64,000 nucleotides of DNA from Macrostomum hystrix (Eukaryota > Platyhelminthes > Macrostomidae), in assembly GCA_950097015.1 (NCBI GenBank), contig CATNEN010000025.1:8482501-8546500 (forward strand), read 5' to 3'. The notes below the pieces were generated by a model. That model did not search any database. It saw only the letters and a program-made list of their open reading frames with translations, and had not been told where the DNA came from. This document shows, in pieces, positions 35,201 through 45,254 of the stretch (position 1 is its first letter; the number at the start of each line of letters is the position of its first letter). Made by a program: the position numbers and the translations under genes.

Positions 35201-38174
35201 AGTTCTCCATCCACCCATCCTTCAGTTCTCAAACCACCGATCCTTCAGTTCTCAAACCACCGATCCTTCAGTTCTTAAACCACCGATCCTTCAGTTCTTA
35301 AACCACGGATTCCCAGCAACTCATCTCTCAGTTGTTACTGCGCTATGATCCTGGCTTTCCCACGAGCTCCTTAGCCCCATGTGGTCGGTCAAGCAGCCGG
35401 GCCAGAATCAAGCAAACATAGCGCATCCAGCAATAGCAATGGAAGGCTATGCAACTGACAGTCTCAAGTGGCTGGCCCTGCAGAGCCCGTACCACAAAAA
35501 CTCAAGCTTGCAATATTTTCCCTCTCTCTCCCGTTTCCAGCTTGTCTTTTATCCCAACCAGGGACCGAGGGGATTTCACCCGCCGACTGTTGTGAGAACC
35601 AAAGTCTACCAAACCAGTCAGAGCGGCTGGCAAAAGAAAAGCCTTGAGAGAATAGGATGAAGAAAAATCGAAAAAAAACTGCTGATTACAAAGGAAATAG
35701 TGTTTTCACAGGCCTTCTCAACCGTAAACTAATCACAGGGCCGCCAGGGTGAGAAGGAGAGAGAGAGCCAGGAAATGGAAAGAGAGAGAAAACAGTCAAT
35801 CTGGAGGGACGCACCCTCCCCGCACTATCGGTTGGGCGGTAGACTTTAATTAACGACAGTGCAGGGAATGCCTTTGCCAACTACCTCCCACTCTCTCCCT
35901 TATTTCTGTCTTAATTTCTCCCCCTTTAAAACTGCACCACCACTGACCAGATTGTAAAAGTGCTCCACTAAAATCAAAGTGCGATTCGATATCACTTTTT
36001 TATTATCTTTTGGAGGCAATTGTACGTAGTAACATAGGTCGAACTTTAAACCAGAAAGGGAGAGACACTGCCTAAGAAAAAATTATCTCTCGTAGAAATT
36101 GTCACATTTACACTAAATTGTCGCTTTCATTTTCGATATAGCTTTTAGATTTATACACCAGTAAACTCGATTTGTTTGTGTGTGTGTGTGTGTGTGTGTG
36201 TGCCCATAGTGTCACTGCCCATAGCTCTCCCGAAGACTTTATTATTATTATTATTATTATATTATAATAATTATTATTATTATTGTTAATATTTTTAGTT
36301 ATTATTATTATTTTTATTATTATTTTTATTATAACCAGTCTGAACTGAACGAGATAGCCCAGTTAGTGTATAATTCAAATTAGTTACACCGAAATTACGA
36401 GTATATTACCTTTCCGTGTACAGCTGTTCAGTCCATGGACTGGAGAGACCCACACAAACCAACCAAAGTTCTACAAAATGCTCAAAGATGTGCTCAAATA
36501 TGTGCTCAAAGTTTCAGAAGGCAGAAGCTTCCGATTATTTGGAATAACGACTGAAGATTGAAATGCCGGAAGCTTTTTTATAATTATTTCTTCTACAACA
36601 GTTCTCAAAGAAGAATTGGCGTACAGTCACGGATTGGTGGCAGCAAATGGAACAATCCTAGAAAAAATTCCCCCCTTACCTCCGTCACCACGAGTAGGAC
36701 TAAATGCGATTGAAAGTCAATATTTGTCCCAACTGAGCGAGCAGCGCAACGCTCATATTGGCATTAGAAATTTTGCATTATGAATAATGTCAATGTCAAA
36801 CAAAAATATATAAGGCCAGCTAGGCAGCAAGTATTGCTGTGCTAGATAGCAGTGCTTGATGTGGTGCACAGAAGCTAACTCAACCTGTCTACCTGTGTAT
36901 AGCGCCAGCGAACTATTTATTCACAAAAGTAGTCAAATAAAAATATTACAAATTCAGTTCGCTGCAACACTGCGGGTTTCGAGCAAACTCAAAATCACTA
37001 TTTGGCTAAGTGAAGTATTTTTGGCAGGTACACAATTGGTAAATATCTAGTAGGGCACATTTTTTCGTTAAAAAAACGGTAAACTGCTCGCCACATTCAA
37101 AAGCCCCCGCTCAAGCTGTAAAGCCAATTTTATGCTATTAGCTGTCTTCCTGGTTAAATAGGCAAAAACGTAGGTCAAACTGTTCAGCTTGAGTGTGTGT
37201 GTGTGTGCTGCACCACTGATTACTTTGCTCACCGAAACGGGCCAGCATTGGGGAGCGTTTAGCAATAAACTCCACACAGTCATTGAGCTATAAATAAATC
37301 AAGTTGTAGAAAAAGGACAAAGCGGCCAACGTTTTTTTTGTCAAAAGAGAAGCCAGCGATGCTCGTACAAAACCTATGGGCCAAGCAAAACAACACGGAG
37401 TTTTTTAGAATTCAACGCTAAACACTTTCTGGGTCAATTGATTTCAGGGAGATTTGGTATTCAGGATGCAATTTTTTACCTGTCACGTGACTTCAATGAC
37501 TTTTTATAATTAGGCGTGTTATTTATAGCATTGTCATCATGTGACGTCATATGCAGCTATTTTTAGCCACAGCTCCCGTGACATCATCGGCTGTGCTATT
37601 TTTAGTTTTTTTAAACCCTTATAACCTGAGAACTATCTAGCTAGCTAGTTTTTCTATTTATTTAGCTAGTATATATTACTGTGAAAACTAACTCCAAACT
37701 TGTACCCAAGGCGTCTGGCAATGTTCTGGATTTAAGAAAAGCCGATTGGTCAAGCTATATGTACAAAAGACTATAATATTATCAAATAGAGACGGTTGAC
37801 CGATAGACAACAAAACGGTACCAACATGGAATTCCGCCAAAAATACAAATAATTTTTTAAGAAAAGGTGTGCGTGCCAGCCAGGAAGACATTGTGGGGAT
37901 TCATAGTTCCGTGCCAGTTACTGTCCCCTCTCCCTCCTCCCTCTCACTCTTATTCTCAATTCTGTTCTCACTTTTTTTCATTTTTCTTTTCACAAAAATT
38001 TCCTTCTCACAGCGCCACCTCTGCAAGGTCCGGAAGCGTAAGTGAAGTGAACCGCTCTCCACTCGATCAGGACCTGAGCAATGCCCCACTTCTGCTGAAT
38101 GGATACACGGGCTGGCCTTTGCCCAGTCACTCACAGCCAGTTCTCACAACTGCAACGGATACTCAATAGGTCTC

Positions 38175-38210
<36 letters not shown>

Positions 38211-40581
38211 CTCAAACCAACACTTTCAATATACGGTTATTATACACATTATAAGGCCGTGTTTTTTATTTCTTTTTAAACTGCTAACCCAAGATTGCTT
38301 ATTTCACTGAAGATTCATTTTTGTTGAAATTCCGCTTGCCCTATTAAAATATGCCACTCACCAGAGCAAAAACATGAAAAGTGAGAATGCTCATTAACGG
38401 AAAATTACAGTAAGCGCAACCCGATCCCCTGGGAAATCACTTGGAAACACTTTTTTGTACTTTTATGCATTTTTGGTAGCACGCAAGCTAAAAACCGTTA
38501 GCTGGGCCAGGGCTCAAGTTAAAGCTGACAAACAAACTGCTGTTTATGTTGGTAAAACACTCGCTGCGTTAACTTGATTGTGACAGACGCACCTTACCGA
38601 AGAAATCCCAACCAAATCTCATTCTTATCCCAATCTAATCTCATCCTAATCCCAATCTAATCTCATCCTAATCCCTAACCAATTTCATCCGAATCCTAAT
38701 TTAATCTCATCATAATCCCAACCAAATCTCATCTTAATCCCAACCAAATCTCATCTTAATCCCAACCAAATCTCATCTTAATCCCAACCAAATCTCATCT
38801 TAATCCTAACCCAGTCTCATCCTAATCCCTACCCAGTCTCATCCTAATCCCTACCCAGTCTCATCCTAATCCCAACGCAAACTCATCCTAATCCCAACCC
38901 AGTCTTATCCTAATCCCACCAATATCTTCCTAATCCCAACAAAATCTCATCTTAATCCCAACCAAATCTCATCTTAATCCCAACCCAGTCTCATCCTAAT
39001 CCCTACCAAATCTCATCTTAATCCCAACCAAATCTCATCCTAATCCCAACCAAATCTCATCTTAATCCCAACCAAATCTCATCCTAATCCCTACCAAATC
39101 TCATCCTAATCCCAACCAAATCTCATCTTAATCCCAACCAAATCTCATCCTAATCCCTACCAAATCTCATCCTAATCCCAACCAAATCTCATCTTAATCC
39201 CAACCCAGTCTCATCCTAATCCCTACCAAATCTCATCTTAATCCCAACCAAATCTCATCCTAATCCCAACCAAATCTCATCTTAATCCCAACCAAATCTC
39301 ATCCTAATCCCTACCAAATCTCATCCTAATCCCAACCAAATCTCATCTTAATCCCAACCAAATCTCATCCTAATCCCTACCAAATCTCATCCTAATCCCA
39401 ACCAAATCTCATCTTAATCCCAACCAAATCTCATCTTAATCCCAACCCAGTCTCATCCTAATCCCTACCCAGTCTCATCCTAATCCCAACGCAAACTCAT
39501 CCTAATCCCAACCAAATCTCATCTTAATCCCAACCCAGTCTCATCCTAATCCCTACCCAGTCTCATCCTAATCCCAACGCAAACTCATCCTAATCCCAAC
39601 CAAATCTCATCTTAATCCCAACCCAGTCTCATCCTAATCCCTACCCAGTCTCACCCTAATCCCAACGCAAACTCATCCTAATCCCAACCAAATCTCATCT
39701 TAATCCCAACCCAGTCTTATCCTAATCCCAACCCAGTCTTATCCTAATCCCAACAAAATCTCATCCTAATCCCAACCCAGTATTATCGTAATCCCAACAA
39801 AATCTCATCCTAATCCCAACCAAATCTCATCCTTATCCCTAACCAATATCTTCCTAATCCCAACCAAATCTCATCTTAATCCCAACCAAATCTCATCTTA
39901 ATCCCAACCCAGTCTCATCCTAATCCCTACCCAGTCTCATCCTAATCCCAACGCAAACTCATCCTAATCCCAACCAATCTCATCCTAATCCCAACCAATC
40001 TCATCTTAATCCCAACCCAATCTCATCCTAATCCCAACCTAATCTCTTCTTAATCCAAACCCAATCTCATTTCTATCCCATCTAAGCCCCCAGCAAATCC
40101 CAGGCTCGCTCACCTTGGCTGGCAGAGAGGAGGTTGGGTAGTCCAAGAACAGCCACATCCGGTATCGCAGTCTTCTAAAGCCGCGACTGCATCGAACCAG
40201 CGACTGCATCGGCTCGATGTCCTCGAAGCAGTCCTTGAACAGGGTGTTCTTTGTCCGCTTCTCTTCGTCGAATCTCATGTAGTGCGGCAGGCAGCAGGGC
40301 CCGATGCTGGCCTCATGGATGCCCCAGAAGATGAGCTCCTTGCGCACGAAGGGGCCGCAGATGTTCGTCGGCAGGTGCAACTCGCCGGTGCGATAAAAGT
40401 CCAGAATGAATCTGAACACCTCCGGATCTCGGTCAAAATAATAAGCATCCTTCTGCAGCTCGTCAGCCGCGATCTGATTGTACAGTCGAGTGTTGGGAAA
40501 CCTGTACAGGGTGGCTCGTCGGGTCACGAAATTGCAGCCGCCAACGGTGATAGTCACCGTGTCAGCTGGGTTCACGGCCAT
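19512..40581 (-). CDS. Voltage-gated K+ channel (Kv, Shaw/Shab-like), whole gene (3 exons)
   Basis: Pore-forming subunit of a tetrameric plasma-membrane K+ channel that repolarises excitable cells. Exons (minus strand) 40581-40114, 26367-25617 and 20221-19512 join in frame (phases 0 and 1) to 642 residues. Domains: T1 tetramerisation domain 1-~130 with the Zn2+ motif H69-X5-C75-X20-C96-C97 (non-Shaker type); S1 about 157-177; glycosylation site N192; S2 about 219-241; S4 R310-x2-R313-x2-K316-x2-K319-x2-R322; pore TVGYGD 383-388; S6 split across exons 2 and 3; long low-complexity cytoplasmic tail with ~13 consecutive prolines near 566-578. T1 looks Shaw/Kv3-like (PTNICGP, FWGI, PCC) while the end of S6 (IPII.NNF) looks Shab/Kv2-like, so I leave the subfamily open. 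Odd: outer S4 charges missing and the S6 P-x-P changed to A-I-P. Confidence 0.94.
20222..21083 (-). other. Kv intron 2, unique part
   Basis: No coding-like frame or known element recognised. Confidence 0.5.
21084..21425. repeat. 14-bp purine-rich minisatellite (Kv intron 2)
   Basis: Unit gatgggaaatggaa, with variants ggag and gaac; ~24 copies. Confidence 0.96.
21426..22130 (-). other. Kv intron 2, unique part
   Basis: Mixed composition with a G run near 21824. No gene or known element recognised. Confidence 0.5.
22137..23215. repeat. purine-strand composite array gacagggagaa / caaaggagaga
   Basis: About 1 kb that is almost all A and G on the plus strand, built from gacagggagaa and caaaggagagaa modules in changing order, with agagcgagaa variants at 22400, 22557, 22747 and 22850. 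The right third decays into (GA)-rich DNA. Polypurine tracts of this kind can form triplex DNA. Confidence 0.93.
23216..24119 (-). other. Kv intron 2, unique part
   Basis: No gene or element recognised. Confidence 0.5.
24125..25562. repeat. 25-bp minisatellite, ~57 copies (Kv intron 2)
   Basis: Unit begins cgaacagatcaatagaacac. Few variants (cgaag, aaatcg, caaac), clustered by position. Ends ~55 bp from the Kv exon 2 donor. Confidence 0.97.
25590..25616. repeat. telomere-like CCCTAA tract at the Kv exon 2 donor
   Basis: accccaaccctaaccctaac followed by cctcac; on the gene strand the intron begins gtgagggttagggttagggt. The splice donor itself is built into a TTAGGG-type run. Confidence 0.85.
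25617..26367 (-). CDS. Kv channel exon 2 (S1 to pore and start of S6)
   Basis: Acceptor CATTCCAG|CTG. Codes LWAMLLLLLMICSV (S1), the S1-S2 loop with NVT, S2, S3 with IMDIIILGSYWIYVS, S4, the S4-S5 linker, S5, FWWSIVTLTTVGYGD (pore) and the start of S6. Ends G|GTGAGG in phase 1. The intron then begins with telomere-like TTAGGG units. Confidence 0.95.
26480..26960. repeat. 18-bp CCCTAATCCCAATCACAA-type array (Kv intron 1)
   Basis: Degenerate aaccctaatcccaatcac units, with subtelomere-like composition, decaying to the right. It lies ~110 bp from the exon 2 acceptor. Confidence 0.9.
26961..27534 (-). other. Kv intron 1, unique part
   Basis: A short (CTG)/(TTC) run near 27238; nothing else recognised. 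Confidence 0.5.
27535..27985. repeat. 18-bp minisatellite (Kv intron 1)
   Basis: Unit atcccaatcccgatcctg, ~25 copies, similar to the array at 26.5 kb. Confidence 0.95.
27986..28540 (-). other. Kv intron 1, unique part
   Basis: No gene or element recognised. Confidence 0.5.
28541..29300. repeat. pyrimidine-rich (TCTCC) low-complexity tract
   Basis: C/T-dominated, most regular at 29180-29280 (tctcccctctcc). Apparent proteins are low-complexity artefacts. Confidence 0.85.
29301..30370 (-). other. Kv intron 1, unique part
   Basis: A GC-richer part at 29600-29760 could be an old element fragment but has no feature I can name. Confidence 0.4.
30375..31450. repeat. ~22-bp minisatellite (Kv intron 1)
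   Basis: Unit ctacatctcatgctactccc(tc), about 48 copies. The middle block (30800-31130) uses a different variant (ggtgccactctgtttcc), and both ends use ctcatgctact. Confidence 0.96.
31451..32335 (-). other. Kv intron 1, unique part
   Basis: Short open frames at 31616-31807 and 31880-32128 (+) show no family match and no consistent exon structure. Not called as genes. Confidence 0.4.
32338..35310. repeat. 23-bp minisatellite, ~129 copies, with 391-bp higher-order repeat
   Basis: Two monomer classes: ccatccacccatccttcagt and caaaccaccgattcttcagt types. Rare marker monomers (ccttcggttctc) at 33701, 34092, 34483 and 34851 are spaced 391, 391 and 368 bp (17, 17 and 16 monomers). Confidence 0.97.
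35311..38012 (-). other. Kv intron 1, unique part with microsatellites
   Basis: Contains (TG)n at 36176-36202 and (ATT)n-rich DNA at 36240-36332. The frame at 35379-35660 (+) has no recognisable homology or paired splice sites. Confidence 0.5.
38013..38169 (+). CDS. possible terminal exon of an unknown gene, antisense within Kv intron 1
   Basis: A long pyrimidine-rich tract (37920-38010) leads to TCACAG|C, followed by 52 codons with codon-like composition (SATSARSGSVSEVNRSPL, then DLSNAPLLLNGYTGWPL) and a TAG stop just before a (TC)n run. I found no convincing upstream partner exon, and the sequence matches no family I know. It may be chance. Confidence 0.25.
38168..38210. repeat. (TC)n microsatellite
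   Basis: About 20 tc units, directly after the possible antisense exon. Confidence 0.95.
38605..40080. repeat. 22-bp minisatellite, ~67 copies, next to Kv exon 1
   Basis: Unit catcctaatcccaaccaaat(ct), with classes accaaat, acccagt and acgcaaa arranged in repeated blocks. Ends ~33 bp from the exon 1 donor. Confidence 0.96.
40114..40581 (-). CDS. Kv channel exon 1 (N-terminus and T1 domain)
   Basis: ATG in a good start context (GCAATGG) followed by 156 codons: VTITVGG, YYFDRDPEVFRFILDFYRTG and ELHLPTNICGPF of the T1/BTB fold, the Zn2+ ligands, and the linker MWLFLDYPTSSLPAK that leads to S1. Donor AAG|GTGAGC, phase 0. A 22-bp intronic array starts only about 30 bp past this donor. Confidence 0.94.
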
Positions 40582-41125
40582 TGCGTCTTATTAATGTTCG
40601 ATTACAAGGACCGAGAGATTCGCCAATTTCTTCTAAAAGTTCAGGTCTTTAGTGACGATGTGTCAGGTAGGTATCGTTTCTCCGCTCTGCAGGTGACCCG
40701 GGCCCGGCTTGTCAAAGAAGGAAGCGTTGAAACTAAACCGCTTTGCTTTTGCTACCTTTTCTTCTTTTGTAAGAAGTTCAGTCGGACAGTCGAGAGCGAA
40801 GGAGGGTCACAGAGAGAGGGGCAGAGGCAGAGAAAAGGCACAATTTGAAGTCGCGGCGGACCGCTGGTCCTTGTTGGCGCTGGCAGCTGCATGGGGCAAT
40901 CCCAGCTCCTTCTGCTGCCAGTCCACCTCAGCCACCGCCACTCAGAGAGCGACTCACCGCCCCCCGCCCACCGAGCACTACAAGCGCCAATCCCCCGTAG
41001 GGGATCCCCCGTCTCGATACCTCGAGGGATTTTTCAGTCTCCTTGCCCAGTTGGCAGCTGGCAATCTGGTGTCGAGGCTAAACAGTTATTATTTTTATGT
41101 AGAAAGTGCTGTCAAATAACAAAGA
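40582..41125 (-). other. putative 5'UTR and promoter region of the Kv gene
   Basis: GC-richer than its surroundings and directly upstream of the Kv start codon. No TATA box stands out. Plus-strand open frames here look incidental. Confidence 0.4.
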
Positions 41126-41127
41126 GA

Positions 41128-41712
41128 TCTCTTTGCGCGAGAGATCAGACAGGGAAGAGATGAGACAGGGAAGAGACAAGACAAGAAAGAGATAATACAA
41201 GGAAGAGATAAGACAGGGAAGAGATAAGACAAGAAAGAGATAAGACAAGGAAGAGATAAGACAAGGAAGAGATAAGACAAGAAAGAGATAAGACAAGGAA
41301 GAGATAAGACAAGAAAGAGATAAGACAAGGAAGAGATAAGACAAGGAAGAGATCAGACAAGGAAGAGATAAGACAAGGAAGAGATAAGACAGGGTAGAGA
41401 TAAGACAAGAAAGAGATAAGACAAGGAAGAGATATGACAAGGTAGAGATATGAAAGGGAAGAGATAAGACAGGGAAGAGATAAGACAGGGAAGAGATAAG
41501 ACAAGGGAGAGATAAGACAAGGAAGAGATAAGACAAGGAAGAGATAAGACAAGAAAGAGATATGACAGGGAAGAGATAAGACAAGGAAGAGATAAGACAA
41601 GGAAGAGATAAGACAAGAAAGAGATAAGACAAGGAAGAGATAAGACAAGAAAGAGATAAGACAAGGAAGAGATAAGACAAGAAAGAGATAAGACAGGGAA
41701 GAGATGAGACAC
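41128..41712. repeat. 16-bp purine-rich minisatellite
   Basis: Unit agataagacaaggaag, with variants agaaag and agggaag; ~36 copies. Confidence 0.96.
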
Positions 41713-42164
41713 GGGACAAATGAGACAGTCGAGAGCCGACAGCTGAAGTTTGAGCATACAAGGCAGATAGATACGTGTAGATTGAGTTCAGATCTGATAG
41801 GCCGTGTGGATTGCAGTTTCATTCATATGAGAAATGCGCGGGTATCCTATTTCCCTAGGCCTTCACAACGTCGCAACGTCTGCCCTACTGAGTGGGTAAT
41901 TTCCCATTTTTCTCCTTTTGTTTTCTACCTTGACAAAAATCCTTTGTCATTGTCGCCTTACCTCTAGCACAATCTTTTTATCGAAATTCCTTTGTCAGTG
42001 TCAGTGTCAAACTGTTGCCGCTGTCATCCCATTGTGTTGAAATATAGTTTTTTATCAGTAGATAACACGAAGCTGTCACAATCTATATATCTATTGGGAA
42101 TATAATGATGAGGTTGCCCACTAGGTGGCATTATTCGAAGGCTGTGCGACCATAGAATGAGTAG

Positions 42165-42440
42165 TCGCTGAGTATGGAATGAAGTTAGAGCTTCGGACTC
42201 ACGACTTGAAGGTCGGGGGTTCGATTGCCACCTCCACTTACTAAATTTGTGTACTTTAGTAAGACACTTAACTTTGCATTTCTTCAGTTCACCCAGCTGT
42301 TAAATGGGTACCAGCATTAGCTGGGGGTAATTGTGGGTGTGGCGTCCCTCCTGTCCATGGACTGAACAGCCGTACGCAGCCTTTAGACTGTCCAATATTG
42401 ATAGTCTCAGAGCAGACACAACCTGAAAGGTCGTAGTGCG
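42165..42440 (+). mobile_element. tRNA-derived SINE, copy A2
   Basis: Decayed head with GGACTCACGACTTGAAGGTC and B box GGTTCGATTGC (42218-42228), then TAGTAAGACACTTAAC, CATTTCTTCAGTTC and the central domain ACCCAGCTGTTAAATGGGTA. Same family as the copy at 2.3 kb but with the central domain intact. The 3' end is uncertain. Confidence 0.75.
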
Positions 42441-43025
42441 GTTTTCAATACCTCGATGTTGACAATCGAGCCAGGCAGGAATAAGGACAGGGTACAGCGG
42501 CGGATATTGCAAAGGATGGGAGATGAGACTGACTTATCCTCAAACCAATGAGAGGCATTCATAGCGCAGTGCTAAGGGTACAGATTGCAACTGGGAGTGT
42601 GGTGAAGGGTGAGTTGGCACTCAGTCAGTAAAGGAAGTTCGTATTTCCGAAGCCGCCGAGTGGTACCTGTAAATGTATTTGCCTGCCACCGATCTCAAAG
42701 GAGAATGAGTGGAATAAATTAGCGACTAATCTTTGTCTGCTCTCGTCCATTCGCCTATGCTCAATCTAATACGTTTGAAGGCGGTACACAGTAGTAAGGA
42801 TAGACGGAGATAATAATGAACGCCAAATTTGTACCCCTGTCCTTCCTGCAGGGACATATAGGCCAGATTTTCCTAACCTAACTGGCCTACTTAGTTAGTA
42901 GCGTCTTGTGCGAATTTACTCCAGCTATTATTTAAAACAGTTATTGCCAGCTCATTTTGCTCGATTATTCGATTGTGAAAGATTGTGAAAGCAGTGAAAT
43001 TTAGGTTGATGAAAGACTACGGAGA
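42441..43025. other. intergenic unique sequence
   Basis: Nothing recognised. Confidence 0.5.
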
Positions 43026-43027
43026 TC

Positions 43028-43760
43028 AGATAGATGAGAGAGATGAGAGATGAGAGATGAGAAATAAGAGAGATGAGAGAGATGAGAGATGAGAGATGAG
43101 AGATTAGAAATAAGAGAGATGAGAGAGATGAGAGATGAGAGATGAGAAATAAGAGAGATGAGAGAGATGAGAGATGAGAGATGAGAAATAAGAGAGATGA
43201 GAGAGATGAGAGATGAGAGAGATGAGAGATGAGAAATAAGAGAGATGAGAGATTAGAGAGATGGGAGATGAGAGAGATGAGAGATGAGAGAGATGAGAGA
43301 TGAGAGAGATGAGAGATGAGAGATGAGAGAGATGAGAGATGAGAAATAAGAGAGATGAGAGAGATGAGAGATGAGAGATGAGAGATAAGAGATTAGAGAG
43401 ATGGGAGATAAGAGAGATGAGAGATGGGAGATGAGAGAGATGGGAGATGAGAGAGATGAGAGATGAGAGATGAGAGAGATGGGAGATGAGAGAGATGAGA
43501 GATGAGAGATGAGAGAGATGGGAGATGAGAGAGATGAGAGAGATGAGAGATGAGAGATGAGAAATAAGAGAGATGAGAGAGATGAGAGATGAGAGATGAG
43601 AGATTAGAGAGATGGGAGATGAGAGAGATGAGAGAGATGAGAGATGAGAGATGAGAGAGATGAGAGATGAGAAATAAGAGAGATGAGAGAGATGAGAGAT
43701 GAGAGATGAGAGATTAGAGAGATGGGAGATGAGAGAGATGAGAGATGAGAGATGAAGAGA
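43028..43760. repeat. GAGAGATGA / GAGAAATAA array
   Basis: Runs of gagagatgagagatgag with gaaataagagagatg inserts every ~50-60 bp, giving a loose higher-order pattern; pyrimidine-poor strand. Confidence 0.94.
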
Positions 43761-44455
43761 GATGGGAGGGAGTTGGGAAATCGCAGGAATGACAGATGGG
43801 ACTTAGCATGTTGGGATGAGTTCACAATAATTTAGGCAATAAGGTAGCGAAGGCGATTGCAGGCAAGTTTCTTATCGCGAACCATATGTTGCCAGGCGTT
43901 AATGGGCTGTGAGACTATAGACTCGGACAGGTACTCGTACTCGTAGTTCACGTGCATGCGTAGTCCTGTGTCTTTGGGCTGTCTCTCCTCTATACTAGAC
44001 GTTGGGCTGTGTGGGATCCTTTGAAGTCAGAATTCCCTTTTGTACTAGCATTTACTCAGTCAATCAAGTATATTATCTGAATTCCCGTCCCCGAGTTTAG
44101 CTATCATTTTCGTTTGTTCCCCATTTCTTAATTATAATTTATGTCTCTTGTATCTATGCTTTCGAAAGAAAAATAAGTGCAAAAGGCGTTGCGTTACTTT
44201 TCGAACATTTAAAAAAGAAATCACATGCTCAATAAAATACTCGTCCCGTGTCCAAGGTAGTCTCTTAGGGTGCGTCAAAGGATGCAGAATGACTTTGAAA
44301 ATCGCTGCCGCTAGATTTTTACGCGCAAAGGGAGAGGGAGACAAAGAGATGGGAAAATAAAGATGGGGCAGTCCTTTCCCCCAGCCTTCCCAGGTAGAAG
44401 AAAATACAAAAGGGAAAATATCAGGGAAAAACAACGGAAAAGGTTGCAGGAAATA
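43761..44455. other. intergenic unique sequence
   Basis: Nothing recognised; open frames are short and not gene-like. Confidence 0.5.
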
Positions 44456-44457
44456 TC

Positions 44458-44858
44458 AGAGAGAAGACTAGGGAGAAGACTAGGGAGAAGACTGGGGAGA
44501 AGACTAGGGAGAAGACTAGGGAGAAGACTAGGGAGATGACTAGGGAGAAGACTAGGGAGAAGACTAGGGAGAAGACTGGGGAGAAGACTAGGGAGAAGAC
44601 TAGGGAGAAGACTAGGGAGAAGACTAGGGAGAAGACTAGGGAGAAGACACGGGAGAAGACTAGGGAGAAGACACGGGAGAAGACTAGGGAGAATACTAGG
44701 GAGAAGACTAGGGAGAAGACTAGGGAGAAGACTAGGGAGAAGACTGGGGAGAAGACTAGGGAGAAGACTAGGGAGAAGACTAGGGAGAAGACACGGGAGA
44801 AGACTAGGGAGAAGACTAGGGAGAAGACTAGGGAGAAGACACGGGAGAAGACGAAGAC
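44458..44858. repeat. 12-bp minisatellite
   Basis: Unit gactagggagaa, with gacacgggagaa and gactggggagaa variants; ~33 copies. Confidence 0.97.
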
Positions 44859-45250
44859 AACGAAGAGAGGACATGAAAGGTGAATTCAGTGAGAAGATTT
44901 GATAAAGAAGCCAATCAGCATTAATTATTAATTGAAACATCATGACTCCTTCCTTCCTCCATTCCTTCACTAAATGGCCAGCGAGACGAGCTAGACTAGA
45001 CTGGACAAATTTGAGACTCAAATTTTCCGAATTATTTTATTTTGTATTGCCTCAACAAGTTGACGTTGCGTGACTATTGAAGCAACCCTGTAGCTGAAGC
45101 TGGATTCAAAAGCAAGAAGCATATGCCATGAATATACATTCAAATTTATGTCTTGCGAGACACTGAACAATTGACAATCCTGAGGATTTGAAAATCCTGA
45201 GGTTGACAATTTCAACTCCCAAAGATGAGGACTTAACTATCCTGATGATA
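44859..45250. other. intergenic unique sequence
   Basis: Nothing recognised. Confidence 0.5.
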
Positions 45251-45254
45251 GTGA

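Noticed and set aside
40709-41163. Plus-strand frames upstream of the Kv start
   Set aside because: They overlap the GC-rich Kv 5' region, show no domain or splice logic, and run into a repeat.
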